Assembly (NCBI RefSeq): GCF_008086115.1
Contig: NZ_VSIY01000001.1
Location: forward strand, 1 to 64,000
Source of the DNA: Maritimibacter fusiformis
Lineage (GTDB): Bacteria > Pseudomonadota > Alphaproteobacteria > Rhodobacterales > Rhodobacteraceae
Direction of reading: 5' to 3'
DNA: 64,000 nucleotides
Shown: positions 44,578 to 55,238 of the stretch, piece after piece
Layout: each line of letters begins with the position of its first letter
How positions within the stretch are numbered: the first letter of the stretch is position 1
Translations under genes and position numbers: made by a program
The notes under the pieces: model-generated
Database searches by the model: none
The model's input: the letters and a program-made list of their open reading frames with translations, nothing else
Told to the model about the DNA's origin: nothing

Positions 44578-45770
44578 GGCATCAGCCGGTAGAACAGCGC
44601 CTTGAGATAGCCGCTTTCGGCCAGTGCGGGGTGCTGCGGATGGTCCGGCCCGGCAAAGCCGGTGTGGATCAGCTGCGCCCCGCGCCCGGCGCGGCCGATG
44701 CCACGGGTGCAGGCGGTGCGAAACCTGTCGAGATCGGCGGCGTGCGAGCAGGAACACAGGCCCAGATAGCCGCCCGGCGCGACCAGCGGTGCGGCCAGGC
44801 GTGCAATCCGCTCATAGGCGCGCAGGCCCGCCTCCAGCGCCTTTTTCGTGGGCGCAAAGGCGGGCGGGTCGCAGATCACCACGTCGAACTGTGCCCCCTC
44901 CTGCGCCAGCGCCTCGAGCACGGCAAAGGCATCGCCCTGCCGCGTCGCGAACCGCTTGGAAAAGCCCGACCGCGTGGCCCCCTCTTCGGCCAGCGCCAGC
45001 GCCGGCGCCGAGCCATCGACCGCCAGCGCGCCCGTGGCCCCGGCGGCCAGCGCGGCCAGCGAGAAGCCCCCGACATGGCTGAACACATCGAGCACCCGCG
45101 CGCCCCTGGCGAGCCTTGCGGCAAAGGCATGGTTCGGGCGCTGGTCGAGGAACAGCCCGGTTTTCTGCCCGCCAATCAGGTCGGCCATGTAGGTCGCGCC
45201 GTTCATCTCCACCGGCACCGGGCCGTCGAGCGTTCCGGCGATAACCCTGGTCTCGTCGTCCAGCCCCTCAAGGCCACGCGCGCGGCCGGAGGCGCTTTTC
45301 ACGATGGTCGACACCCCGGTGACCCCGGCCAATGCTGCAGCGAGCGGCTCCAGCAACACCTCGGCCCAGGCGGCGTTGGGCTGGATCACCGCGACATTTC
45401 CGAACCGGTCGATCACCACGCCGGGCAGCCCGTCGGCCTCGGCATGCACCAGGCGATAGAACGGGGCCTCGAACAGCCGCGCCCGATGCGCCAGCGCAGC
45501 CTCCAGCCGCGCGCGCAGCCAGTCCGGCCCGATCACCGCATCCGGATCACGGTCCAGCATCCGGGCGAAGATGCGCGAATTGGGGTTCACCGCGACGGTG
45601 CCCAGCGGCGCGCGCTCGGCATCCTCCAGCCGCGCGATCGTGCCCGGCGCCAGCGCCTTGGTGCGCCGGTCGGTCACGATCTCGTTGTCATAGACGCAGG
45701 GAAAGCCGTGGCGAACGGCGCGCGGCTGCACCTTGGGTTTCAGGCGGATGATGGGGCGATCTGCTGTCAT
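44574..45770 (-). CDS. RlmI-like class I rRNA methyltransferase
   Basis: 398 residues. A PUA-like RNA-binding start (HGFPCVYDNEIV) leads into an EEHEE-type middle region, then a SAM domain with VLDVFSHVGGFSLAALAAG, VVICDPPAFAPTKKALEAG (DPP motif) and LGLCSCSHAADLD (Cys of the 5-methylcytosine class). RlmI methylates 23S rRNA C1962 in E. coli; the same target is probable but not certain. It is followed directly by the PIN gene. Confidence 0.9.
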   Translation of the reverse strand: MTADRPIIRLKPKVQPRAVRHGFPCVYDNEIVTDRRTKALAPGTIARLEDAERAPLGTVAVNPNSRIFARMLDRDPDAVIGPDWLRARLEAALAHRARLFEAPFYRLVHAEADGLPGVVIDRFGNVAVIQPNAAWAEVLLEPLAAALAGVTGVSTIVKSASGRARGLEGLDDETRVIAGTLDGPVPVEMNGATYMADLIGGQKTGLFLDQRPNHAFAARLARGARVLDVFSHVGGFSLAALAAGATGALAVDGSAPALALAEEGATRSGFSKRFATRQGDAFAVLEALAQEGAQFDVVICDPPAFAPTKKALEAGLRAYERIARLAAPLVAPGGYLGLCSCSHAADLDRFRTACTRGIGRAGRGAQLIHTGFAGPDHPQHPALAESGYLKALFYRLMP

Positions 45771-45816
45771 GCGCCCTGCCTACAGGAGGACCGAAAAGGC
45801 GAAAAGCGCAAAAGGA

Positions 45817-45846
45817 AAGGCGCGCGCCGGGCCGGGCGCGCGCCTT
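45817..45846 (-). terminator. Intrinsic terminator of the lipoprotein gene
   Basis: AAGGCGCGCGCC ... GGCGCGCGCCTT, 12-bp perfect stem, followed on the minus strand by TCCTTTTGC. It lies 20 bases after the stop of the 45866-46483 gene. Confidence 0.8.
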
Positions 45847-45865
45847 GTTGTGCCTGTGGCCTGCC

Positions 45866-46483
45866 TCAGCCGGTGGCGCCAAGCTCACGGCGCACCATCC
45901 CGACCAGCGCTTCGCTGATCCGGCTGCGCTGGGTGATGCCCCGGGCCATGTCGGCGATGGCATCTTCGCTGGTATGGGCGTCGATCTTGAACCCGACCGG
46001 ACGCGCCGCCTCGATCACCTCGCCGGTGGCCGCGTCGAGCACCGCCATGGTCATCTGGATATCATGCGTGGCCAGCCCCGACGGCGCGCTGAACCGGGCC
46101 TTTTCGCTCAGGGCATGGAACCGCGTCACCACGACTTCAAGCCGGACCTTGCGCGCACCGTTGAGGTCCGCGACCGCGCCGCGAAGCGCGTCGGTCACCA
46201 GACCGTCGACCTGGGCACGGCGGTCGCCCGGCCCGTCCTCGCGCCAGACGATATCGCCGCGCGGCTTGTAGCTGTTGTCCTCGGCGACCACCAGCGATGC
46301 CGGCACCGCGACCTCGACCGCCACGACCTTGTAGTCACGCGGCAGCGCCACGCCCGCCGGCGCATCGCCCGCCCCGCCGATCAGCGGCATCAGCGGCGAG
46401 GCACGGGTCACGTCGCCGACCTGGGCACAGGCGCCCAGCCCGAATGCGACAGTCAAAGCCAGGGCGACTCGAATGGGTGTCAT
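45866..46483 (-). CDS. Exported lipoprotein, DUF6778-like
   Basis: 205 residues with a lipoprotein signal (VALALTVAFGLGACAQ, Cys at the lipobox). The mature part reads ALPRDYKVVAVEVAVPASLV and GLVTDALRGAVADLNGARKV, a pattern I associate with a Rhodobacterales-restricted lipoprotein family of unknown function. Start at 46483 with GGAGAACC upstream; the longer frame has no signal peptide at its beginning. Divergent from edd. Confidence 0.78.
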   Translation of the reverse strand: MTPIRVALALTVAFGLGACAQVGDVTRASPLMPLIGGAGDAPAGVALPRDYKVVAVEVAVPASLVVAEDNSYKPRGDIVWREDGPGDRRAQVDGLVTDALRGAVADLNGARKVRLEVVVTRFHALSEKARFSAPSGLATHDIQMTMAVLDAATGEVIEAARPVGFKIDAHTSEDAIADMARGITQRSRISEALVGMVRRELGATG

Positions 46484-46661
46484 AATGGTTCTCCATGTCC
46501 CGACCCGGCGCGGGCCGTCGTTGTATTTGGAGGAACATTCCCGCCGAATGGCGGCAGAAATGTGGAAATGGCGAGCCAAAGGTGCGGTTTTCGACCTATT
46601 GTCGAGCTGCGCGAAACAAATCAACCCCGCGATCGCGGCGATGATCGGTGCGGCCCCTCGT

Positions 46662-46689
46662 GTTAGCGCTAACCCTTGTTAGCGCTATC
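46662..46689. promoter_or_regulatory. Two LacI-type operators upstream of edd
   Basis: GTTAGCGCTAAC at 46662-46673 (perfect palindrome) and GTTAGCGCTATC at 46678-46689, 16 bases apart, 51 bases before the edd start. The central GCGC with TTAG/CTAA flanks is the consensus type of LacI/GntR sugar-acid repressors. A gluconate or 6-phosphogluconate-responsive regulator elsewhere in the genome is the likely ligand-binding partner. Confidence 0.8.
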
Positions 46690-46739
46690 TGGGTGTGCTA
46701 GCCCGCGATTGGCGGACCGCCGGACGAACAGGATACCCC

Positions 46740-48545
<1,806 letters not shown>

Positions 48546-48555
48546 GGAGTTGCCG

Positions 48556-49200
48556 ATGACGCCCCAGGACGCCAGCGCCCGCACCGCAGAGATCTGCCGC
48601 CTTGCCCCGATCGTGCCGGTGCTGGTGGTCGAGGACGTGGCCCATGCCGAACCGCTGGCCCGCGCCCTTGTCGCGGGTGGCCTGCCCGCGCTCGAGGTGA
48701 CGCTGCGCACCCCGGCGGCCCTTGACGTGATCGCGGCAATGGCCCGGGTCGAGGGTGGCGTGGTCGGGGCCGGCACGCTGATCACCCCCGACGACGTGCG
48801 CGCCGCCAAGGCCGCGGGCGCGCAGTTCGGCGTCTCGCCCGGCGCCACCGACGCGCTGCTTGACGCCTGCGAGGCCGAAGACCTGCCGCTCCTGCCGGGT
48901 GCGGCCACCGCGTCGGAGGCGATGCGGCTGTTCGAACGCGGCTACCGGGTGCTGAAGTTCTTTCCCGCCGAGGCCGCGGGCGGTGCGCCGTTCCTGAAAT
49001 CCCTCGCCTCGCCCCTGCCGCAGATCGCCTTTTGCCCGACCGGCGGGGTCAGCCCGCAGAACGCGGCCACCTACCTAGGCCTGCCCAACGTGCTGTGCGC
49101 CGGTGGAAGTTGGGTCGCCCCGAAAGACATGGTGATGGCCGAGAACTGGTCTGGCATCGAGGCGCTGGCCCGCGACGCCGCCGCCCTGCCGCGCGCTTGA
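48556..49200 (+). CDS. eda: KDPG aldolase
   Basis: 214 residues. It cleaves 2-keto-3-deoxy-6-phosphogluconate to pyruvate and glyceraldehyde 3-phosphate. The active-site glutamate is in [14 protein letters not shown] and the Schiff-base lysine in [13 protein letters not shown], followed by [15 protein letters not shown]. Start at 48556 after TAAGGAGTTGCCG. It forms the edd-eda operon under the LacI-type operators upstream. Confidence 0.97.
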   Translation: MTPQDASARTAEICRLAPIVPVLVVEDVAHAEPLARALVAGGLPALEVTLRTPAALDVIAAMARVEGGVVGAGTLITPDDVRAAKAAGAQFGVSPGATDALLDACEAEDLPLLPGAATASEAMRLFERGYRVLKFFPAEAAGGAPFLKSLASPLPQIAFCPTGGVSPQNAATYLGLPNVLCAGGSWVAPKDMVMAENWSGIEALARDAAALPRA

Positions 49201-49276
49201 ACTGTCGCGCATAAGCCATAGTATTTGTACTAGAAACTAATCGACTCAGGCAAGCGGCTCTCCCGAAAGCGCGTGC

Positions 49277-49546
49277 CTAATGCCGCCGCCCGCGCGCGCC
49301 GCCGCGCCGACCGCGTGGCTGGGCGACCCCGGCCAGACCCTCGCGCAGAACCCGGCTCATCGGGTGTTCGGGCGCGGCCTTGGCGTGGCGCGCGTGCAGC
49401 GCTGCAATCTGGGTGGCCTCGTCCGGGGCCTCGGGCCGCGACAGGGCCCAGTCGAAAAAGATCGAGCGGCACTCGGCCTCGCTGATCCCCTCGATCCGGT
49501 AGGCTTCGCGGATCAACCCGCGCGGATCAAAACCCTCGTCACTCAT
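49277..49546 (-). CDS. Small conserved-looking protein coupled to glnE
   Basis: 89 residues starting MSDEGFDPRGLIREAYRIEG, overlapping the glnE stop by four bases (ATGA). The helical N-terminal half contains SEAECRSIFFDWALS; the C-terminal tail is basic (RGRRGGARGRRH). Many Rhodobacterales carry a short ORF here. Function unknown. Confidence 0.7.
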   Translation of the reverse strand: MSDEGFDPRGLIREAYRIEGISEAECRSIFFDWALSRPEAPDEATQIAALHARHAKAAPEHPMSRVLREGLAGVAQPRGRRGGARGRRH

Positions 49547-52341
49547 GTCGCCGCCTCCCCGGGTTTACGCGCCAAAATCGCCTCGATGGCCTCCTCGGCG
49601 GCCCGGCTTCGCGCCGCGACCGCCGCGCCCAGATTCTCAATGCTGGCTTCGCCGGTCGCCCGCAACAGGAAATCGCGCCCGCCCTGCCCGATCGCCTCGA
49701 GATCCAGCGTCCCTTCGGTCAACAGTTTCGCCGCCGCCTGCATCGGCCGCAACAACCCGTAACTGGCCTTGAGCGCCGCCGCCTCGTCTGCGTTGATCCA
49801 GCCGATCGCGACGCCCTGGTCGATCTGCTCCATGACACCGCGCGGCGTTTCGGGCGCCAGGATCGCAGCGCATTGCGCCACAAGCTCGACATCCTGCATC
49901 CGTCCCGGCCCGATCTTGGCATCGAGCGGCCCGCGCGGACCCTTGGCTTCGGCAATCCGTGTGCGCATCTCGACCACGTCGGCGATGGTTTTCCCGATAT
50001 CGCGCGGCGCGTTCAGCACCTCGTCGCGCAGCGCCTCGACCGCCGCGCCGATCTCGTCTTCGCCCGCGACCGGGCGCGCGCGGGTCAGCGCCAGGTGTTC
50101 CCATGTCCACGCTTCTTCGCGCTGGTAGGCGCGAAAGCTCTCCAGCGAGGTCGCCACCGGCCCCTGCCGGCCCGAGGGGCGCAGGCGCATGTCGACCTCG
50201 TAGAGCTTGCCCTCGGCCATCGGGGCCGACAGCGCGGTCACCATCGCCTGGGTCAGGCGCGCGTAATAAGCCCGGCTGGCCAGCGGCCTGCGCCCGTCCG
50301 AGGCCTCGACCCCGTCCGGGTCGTAGATCACGATCAGGTCGAGGTCCGAGGTCGAGATTATGCTGCGCGCGCCCAGCGATCCCATCGCCACAAGCACCGC
50401 GCCCTTGCCCGGTGGCGGCCCGTGCTTTTCGGCGAACTGCGCCACGACCACCGGCCACAGCGTCGCCAGCACCGCGTCGGCCAGGTCGGAATACTGCCCG
50501 CCCGCCTCGGCCCCGTCGATCAACCCGCGCAGGTGATGCACGCCGATGCGGAAATGCCATTCCTTGGCCCAGCGCCGCGCATCGTCAAGCTGGCCTTCGT
50601 AATCCCCCTGCAATGCCGTCAGCCGGGCCGAGAGGTCAGCGGCCAACCTGGCCTGCCCCGGCCATTCGGCAAAGAAATCGCCCCCGATCACCGCGTCGAG
50701 CACCTGCGAATTTCGGCCCAGATAGACCGACAGCGCCGGGGCGGTGGCGGCAATGTCCACGATCAGGTCGACCAGCGGCGGGTTGGCCTCGAACAGCGAG
50801 AAAAGCTGCACCCCGGCGGGCAGGCCGCGCAAAAAGGCGTCGAACTGGGTCAGCGCCTCGCGCGGGCGCGCGGCCTTTTGCATCCGGGTCAGCAGGTCGG
50901 GCTTGAGGCGCTCGAAGATGCGCGACGCGCGGGCCGAGCGGCAGGCCGGGTAGTTGCGCCAGCGCGCAAGCATCGCCTCGGTCTCCTCGTCCAGTCCGGT
51001 CACCGCCGCGCGCGGCTCATCGGGGGCGAAAAAGCCCTCGGTCAGCGTGTGCACCTCGTCGAGCGCCGCCGCGAGACGCGCGCGCAGCGCCGCCACGTCG
51101 CCCTCGCCCATCATCGCGGCCAGCCGCGCGAACCCCGGCCCGGTCGAGGGCAGACGGTGGGTCTGGGCGTCGTTGACCATCTGCACCCGGTGCTCGACCT
51201 CGCGGTGGCTGCGGTAGTGCCCGGTCAGGCGCGCGGCCACATCCTCGGGCACCCAACCCCTGTCGGCCAGCGCCGCGAGCCCCTGAACGGTGCCGCGCTG
51301 GCGCAGGTCGGGGTCGCGCCCGCCGGCGATGATCTGGCGGGTCTGGGTGAAGAACTCGATCTCGCGGATGCCGCCGCGCCCGAGCTTAATGTCGTGATCC
51401 TCCAGCACGACCTTGCCGCCCAGCCCCTTGTGTTCGCGGATGCGCAGCCGCATGTCGTGGGCGTCCTGGATGGCAGCGAAATCGAGGTGCTTGCGCCAGA
51501 CGAAGGGGCTGAGCCGCTCAAGATAGGCCGCGCCTGCCGCGATATCGCCGGCACAGGGCCGCGCCTTGATATGCGCCGCGCGCTCCCAGGTGCGCCCGAC
51601 GCTTTCGTAATAGCCCTCCGCCGCGCCCATCGACAGGATCACCGGGGTGACCGCCGGGTCGGGGCGCAGGCGCAGGTCGGTGCGAAACACGTAACCCTCG
51701 CCGGTCATCTCCGACAGCATCGCCGCCATGCGCCGAGTGGCGCGCACCAGGCTGGAACGGGCGTCATGGAAATCGACCGGGTCATAGCGGTCCTGGTCGA
51801 ACACCATGATCAGGTCGATATCCGAGGAATAATTCAGCTCATGCGCGCCCATCTTGCCCATCGCGATGGCCACGGCGCCCCCGGCGGTGGCGATATCGTC
51901 CTCGGTCGCGCCGGGCAGCTTGCCGCGCGCGATCTCGCGCCCGACGTGGTGTTTCAGCGCCCGGTCGGTGGCCAGATCGGCAAACTGGGTAAGTGCGCCG
52001 GTCACCTCTTCCAGCGTCCAGACCCCGGCCAGGTCGGCCAGCCCGGTCAACAGCGCCACCCGTCGCTTGGCCAGCCGCAGACTGCTGCCCAGCGCCTTGT
52101 CGGTGTCGCCCTCGACCCGGGTGGCATCGTCGAACGCCGCCTCGGGGCCGATCTCGAACGCCTGCCGCAGCCAGTCGCGGTCGCGGTCGATCAGGCTTTT
52201 CAGATAGGGGCTGGACCCGGCGGCGCCCCGGATCAGCTCGACCAGCTCGGGGGCGAGGTCGTCGAACGCCCCGGCGCTGTCCGCGCCCTGGTCGCGGTCG
52301 AACGGAATGGGCTGGCGGGTGATGCGGGCGGCGAATGTCAT
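49543..52341 (-). CDS. glnE: Bifunctional glutamine synthetase adenylyltransferase/deadenylase
   Basis: 932 residues, the standard GlnE layout. The N-terminal deadenylase nucleotidyltransferase domain has HELNYSSDIDLIMVFDQDRY (metal Asp pair); a first GlnD_UR-like helical region follows; the C-terminal adenylylase domain has LGARSIISTSDLDLIVIYD; a final helical region closes it. It adjusts glutamine synthetase activity in response to PII and glutamine. The ATG at 52341 (MTFAARITRQPIPFDRDQ) starts the conserved sequence. Confidence 0.97.
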   Translation of the reverse strand: MTFAARITRQPIPFDRDQGADSAGAFDDLAPELVELIRGAAGSSPYLKSLIDRDRDWLRQAFEIGPEAAFDDATRVEGDTDKALGSSLRLAKRRVALLTGLADLAGVWTLEEVTGALTQFADLATDRALKHHVGREIARGKLPGATEDDIATAGGAVAIAMGKMGAHELNYSSDIDLIMVFDQDRYDPVDFHDARSSLVRATRRMAAMLSEMTGEGYVFRTDLRLRPDPAVTPVILSMGAAEGYYESVGRTWERAAHIKARPCAGDIAAGAAYLERLSPFVWRKHLDFAAIQDAHDMRLRIREHKGLGGKVVLEDHDIKLGRGGIREIEFFTQTRQIIAGGRDPDLRQRGTVQGLAALADRGWVPEDVAARLTGHYRSHREVEHRVQMVNDAQTHRLPSTGPGFARLAAMMGEGDVAALRARLAAALDEVHTLTEGFFAPDEPRAAVTGLDEETEAMLARWRNYPACRSARASRIFERLKPDLLTRMQKAARPREALTQFDAFLRGLPAGVQLFSLFEANPPLVDLIVDIAATAPALSVYLGRNSQVLDAVIGGDFFAEWPGQARLAADLSARLTALQGDYEGQLDDARRWAKEWHFRIGVHHLRGLIDGAEAGGQYSDLADAVLATLWPVVVAQFAEKHGPPPGKGAVLVAMGSLGARSIISTSDLDLIVIYDPDGVEASDGRRPLASRAYYARLTQAMVTALSAPMAEGKLYEVDMRLRPSGRQGPVATSLESFRAYQREEAWTWEHLALTRARPVAGEDEIGAAVEALRDEVLNAPRDIGKTIADVVEMRTRIAEAKGPRGPLDAKIGPGRMQDVELVAQCAAILAPETPRGVMEQIDQGVAIGWINADEAAALKASYGLLRPMQAAAKLLTEGTLDLEAIGQGGRDFLLRATGEASIENLGAAVAARSRAAEEAIEAILARKPGEAAT

Positions 52342-52443
52342 GGCTGGCAAGATGCGTCGCGCCTCGGGGGCGGTCAAGCGGGGGTGGCCAAGCGGTGGCC
52401 GGCATGGAATACCGGCGTGGACCATGAAACCCGGAGGCGGCGC

Positions 52444-52914
52444 ATGTCAAAATCACTGAAACGGGTGCGCGCGGCGCTGGAGGCCGGCGGCATCACGGCG
52501 GACATCCTCGAGATGGCCGAGGGCACCCGCACGGCGGACGAGGCCGCGCGCGCGGCGGGCTGCGACATCGACCAGATCGTCAAGTCGATCGTGTTTCGCG
52601 GCGAGGCCGACGGGCGGGCGGTGATGTTCCTGACCGCAGGCGGCAACCAGGTCGACCCGGCCAAGGCCAGCCATGCTGCGGGCGAGGCGCTTGGCAAGGC
52701 CGATGCCGCCCTGATCCGGTCGCAGACCGGCTTTGCCATCGGCGGTGTCGCGCCCATCGGTCACCTGAACCCGATCCACGCCTTTTTCGACCCGAGGCTG
52801 CTGGATTTCGCCCTCGTCTGGGCCGCCGCCGGCACGCCCCGGCACATTTTCGCCGCCGATCCGCGCGAAATATTGCGCCTCAGCGGGGCGCAAAAGATTG
52901 ATTTTACATCATAA
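52444..52914 (+). CDS. YbaK/EbsC-type aminoacyl-tRNA deacylase
   Basis: 156 residues. YbaK fold with VKSIVFRGEADGRAVMFLTAGGNQVDP and TGFAIGGVAPIGH, where the lysine and GGVxPxGH motif form the editing site. It hydrolyses mischarged Cys- or Ala-tRNA(Pro). Start at 52444, single gene, divergent from glnE. Confidence 0.92.
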   Translation: MSKSLKRVRAALEAGGITADILEMAEGTRTADEAARAAGCDIDQIVKSIVFRGEADGRAVMFLTAGGNQVDPAKASHAAGEALGKADAALIRSQTGFAIGGVAPIGHLNPIHAFFDPRLLDFALVWAAAGTPRHIFAADPREILRLSGAQKIDFTS

Positions 52915-52923
52915 TCGAAATTA

Positions 52924-53000
52924 ATGTGAACTGCCTTCACATTTTTCCTTGAAACCCGGACCACGGGTGCCAATCTGTTCAATGTGAAAAGGGTTCACAT
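52924..53000 (+). promoter_or_regulatory. Promoter flanked by two ATGTGAA-N5-TTCACAT operators
   Basis: Perfect inverted repeats ATGTGAA-CTGCC-TTCACAT (52924-52942) and ATGTGAA-AAGGG-TTCACAT (52982-53000), 58 bases apart. Between them are TTGAAA (52949) and CAATCT (52971), a plausible -35/-10 pair with a 16-base spacer. The downstream operator covers the expected transcription start. The identity of both arms in two copies strongly implies a dedicated dimeric regulator of the DUF2852 gene. Confidence 0.8.
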
Positions 53001-53027
53001 CAAACCTCAGTCCGAAAGGAGCCATAA

Positions 53028-53504
53028 ATGTCTACCGCCACCGAATTCGACCGTTCCGGTCCGCAGAACTGGTTCACCAAGTCGGAAGCCTGGTTGGACG
53101 AACGCGGCAAGGGCGCGTGGATCGCCGTCATGGTCGTTGGCTTCATCGCCTTCTGGCCGGTCGGTCTGGCCATTCTGTTCTACCTGATCTGGAGCAAACG
53201 GATGTTCAACAAATCCTGCGGCCACGGTCGCACCCACTCGCACCGCCACACCGAGCGGATGAACCGCCGCCATGGCTTCCGTTCGTCCGGCAACACCGCG
53301 TTCGACGCCTACAAGGCCGAGACGCTGCAACGGCTGATGGATGAGCAGGAACAGTTCGAAGCCTTCCTCGACCGGCTGCGCGCCGCCAAGGACAAGCGCG
53401 AGTTCGACCAGTTCATGGACGAACGCGCCAGTGCCCCGCGCGACGAAGCCATCGAGGACGAGAACGCGGACGACGACGCCGACACCGGCAAGCAATCCGC
53501 CTGA
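53028..53504 (+). CDS. DUF2852 membrane protein
   Basis: 158 residues with ribosome site AAAGGAGCCATAA. One or two transmembrane segments (WIAVMVVGFIAFWPVGLAIL then FYLIWSKRMF) are followed by a basic/His-rich segment (GHGRTHSHRHTERMN), a helical stretch (YKAETLQRLMDEQEQFEAFL) and an acidic tail. This is the DUF2852 pattern of alphaproteobacteria; function unknown. The strong dual operator suggests tight stress or metabolite control. Confidence 0.87.
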   Translation: MSTATEFDRSGPQNWFTKSEAWLDERGKGAWIAVMVVGFIAFWPVGLAILFYLIWSKRMFNKSCGHGRTHSHRHTERMNRRHGFRSSGNTAFDAYKAETLQRLMDEQEQFEAFLDRLRAAKDKREFDQFMDERASAPRDEAIEDENADDDADTGKQSA

Positions 53505-53572
53505 CCCAAAGCCCGACACACGGGCGCGGCCCTGACCGGGGGCCGCGCCTGCAATCTTGCCAAGAGGACCAC

Positions 53573-54028
53573 ATGCACACGCCCGATGCTCTCTGGGGCC
53601 TGCCCGATCCGCACAGCCAGGCCGAGTTCTACGCCGACGTGCCGACCAAGCGCGCCATCGCCTGGGTGATCGACACCATCCTGATCCTGGCCATCGTCAT
53701 CCTGCTGTCGCTGATGACCGTCGGGATCGGCTTTTTCTTTTTCGGCTTCCTGCTGCTCGCGGTCGGCTTCGTCTACCGCACCGTCACCATCGCGAATTCG
53801 TCGGCCACGCCGGGAATGCGCATGACCGCGATCGAGTTCCGCAACCACCGGGGCGAGCGGCTGGACCTGACCACGGCGGTTCTGCACACGCTGGGCTTTT
53901 CGGTCTCGATGGCGATGGTCCTGCCGCAGATCGCCTCGATCATCCTGATGCTGACCACGCCGCGTGGCCAGGGGTTGAGCGACATGGTGCTGGGCACCGC
54001 CGCGGTGAACCGCAATGCGCGAAGCTGA
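53573..54028 (+). CDS. RDD family membrane protein
   Basis: 151 residues. The RDD domain has AIAWVIDTILILAIVILLSL (conserved Arg-Asp pattern reduced to A-WVID), TPGMRMTAIEFRN, and a last helix ending in GLSDMVLGTAAVNR. Usually three transmembrane helices; proposed roles in ion or solute transport are not certain. It follows the DUF2852 gene by 69 bases and may be co-transcribed. Confidence 0.88.
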   Translation: MHTPDALWGLPDPHSQAEFYADVPTKRAIAWVIDTILILAIVILLSLMTVGIGFFFFGFLLLAVGFVYRTVTIANSSATPGMRMTAIEFRNHRGERLDLTTAVLHTLGFSVSMAMVLPQIASIILMLTTPRGQGLSDMVLGTAAVNRNARS

Positions 54029-54138
54029 GATCGGCGGATATGCACATCCCTGGCGGTCGGGGGGTTGGCGGAACGCCGGTCTGTTGATACGTTTGGCGCC
54101 AACGGGCCTTTTCACCGCTTCATAACCGACGACGCACC

Positions 54139-54969
54139 ATGCGCCATACTCTTCCGCTCGCCCCGCAATTCTATGTGACGGCGCCGCAGCCCTGCCCGTA
54201 TCTCGACGGGCGGATGGAACGCAAGCTGTTCACAGCGCTGCAGGGCGAACAGGCGGCGGAGTTGAACGACGCCCTGTCCAAGCAGGGCTTCCGGCGCTCG
54301 CAAAACGTGCTCTACCGCCCGTCCTGCACCGAATGCTCGGCCTGCCTGTCGGCGCGTATCCGGGTGGCGGATTTCAAGCCGTCGAAAAGCCAGCGCCGGG
54401 CGATCCGCCGCAATACCGACCTCACCCGCCGCACCCGCGCGCCCTGGGCGACCGAAGAGCAATACGACCTGTTTCGCCACTACCTCGACGACCGCCACGC
54501 CGATGGCGGCATGGCCGACATGGACGTGTTCGAGTTTGCCGCGATGATCGAGGAAACCCCGATCAAGAGCCGGGTGATCGAGTATTCCGCGCCGGATGAG
54601 GACGGCGGCAAGAGCCTGGCGGCGGTCTGCCTGACCGATGTGCTCGATGACGGGCTGAGCATGGTCTACAGCTTCTACGACCCCGCCCGCGCCGGCGACA
54701 GCCTGGGCACCTACGTGATCCTCAATCACATCGACCTGGCGCGCGAAGCCGGGCTGCCTTACGTCTATCTCGGCTACTGGGTGCCGGGCAGCCCCAAGAT
54801 GGCCTACAAGGCGCGCTTTTCGGCGCTGGAGATCTATACCGGCGGCAGATGGACCGAACTGGCCGACCCGGCCGCGTTCAGCTCGGAACCACACCCGCTG
54901 TCCAATGATCCGATTGCCGAACAGGTGGCCCAGATCACCCTGCCGCACGCGGCCCCGGTGCGGCGCTGA
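54139..54969 (+). CDS. bpt: Aspartate/glutamate leucyltransferase (Bpt-type arginyltransferase homologue)
   Basis: 276 residues. It begins [19 protein letters not shown], and has the N-terminal cysteine cluster of ATE proteins (QPCPYL and [16 protein letters not shown]) and the C-terminal GNAT-like part ([39 protein letters not shown]). Bpt adds leucine to N-terminal Asp or Glu, feeding substrates to ClpAPS in the N-degron pathway. Confidence 0.95.
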   Translation: MRHTLPLAPQFYVTAPQPCPYLDGRMERKLFTALQGEQAAELNDALSKQGFRRSQNVLYRPSCTECSACLSARIRVADFKPSKSQRRAIRRNTDLTRRTRAPWATEEQYDLFRHYLDDRHADGGMADMDVFEFAAMIEETPIKSRVIEYSAPDEDGGKSLAAVCLTDVLDDGLSMVYSFYDPARAGDSLGTYVILNHIDLAREAGLPYVYLGYWVPGSPKMAYKARFSALEIYTGGRWTELADPAAFSSEPHPLSNDPIAEQVAQITLPHAAPVRR

Positions 54970-55058
54970 ATGCGATAAGTTGCGCGCGCGGCCCGAATCG
55001 CGGAACAAAAAATCCGGGCACGGCCCGCCCTGCGACACTTTATTCACGCATTTCGGCA

Positions 55059-55087
55059 TTGACGCCCCCGACAGCCCCCCATAATGT
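55059..55087 (+). promoter_or_regulatory. Sigma-70-type promoter of the ilvBN operon
   Basis: TTGACG (55059-55064), 17-base spacer, TAATGT (55082-55087). It lies 26 bases before the leader peptide start. Position and spacing fit the transcript needed for attenuation. Confidence 0.7.
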
Positions 55088-55112
55088 CGCCCACGTTGAA
55101 AAGGAGCCTGGA

Positions 55113-55160
55113 ATGCAGCGCATTCTTGTAATCGTGGAAGATTGGTGCATGGGACGGTGA
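55113..55160 (+). CDS. ilvBN leader peptide
   Basis: A 15-residue peptide MQRILVIVEDWCMGR with ribosome site AAAAGGAGCCTGG. It contains Ile-Leu-Val-Ile-Val in a row, the amino acids made by the operon downstream, as expected for a sensing leader peptide. The last codons overlap GCATGGGA, which pairs with TCCCATGC (55177-55184) just before the terminator. Ribosome stalling would change that pairing. Confidence 0.85.
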   Translation: MQRILVIVEDWCMGR

Positions 55161-55184
55161 CGTAACCCTCATATATTCCCATGC

Positions 55185-55212
55185 GCCCCCGTAAGACCGG
55201 GGGCTTTTTTTT
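55185..55212 (+). terminator. ilvBN attenuator terminator
   Basis: GCCCCCG, loop TAAGAC, CGGGGGC, then eight T. It lies between the leader peptide and the ilvB start (55239). The adjacent hairpin GCATGGGA/TCCCATGC (55147-55154 with 55177-55184) is a candidate pause or alternative structure. Together they form a classical branched-chain amino acid attenuator. Confidence 0.9.
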
Positions 55213-55238
55213 CTGATGAGCGTGGAACGGAGAGAACA

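Noticed and set aside
49873-52443. Very long plus-strand frame leading into the YbaK gene
   Set aside because: Antisense shadow of glnE, with His/Arg/Gly-rich composition and no family features.
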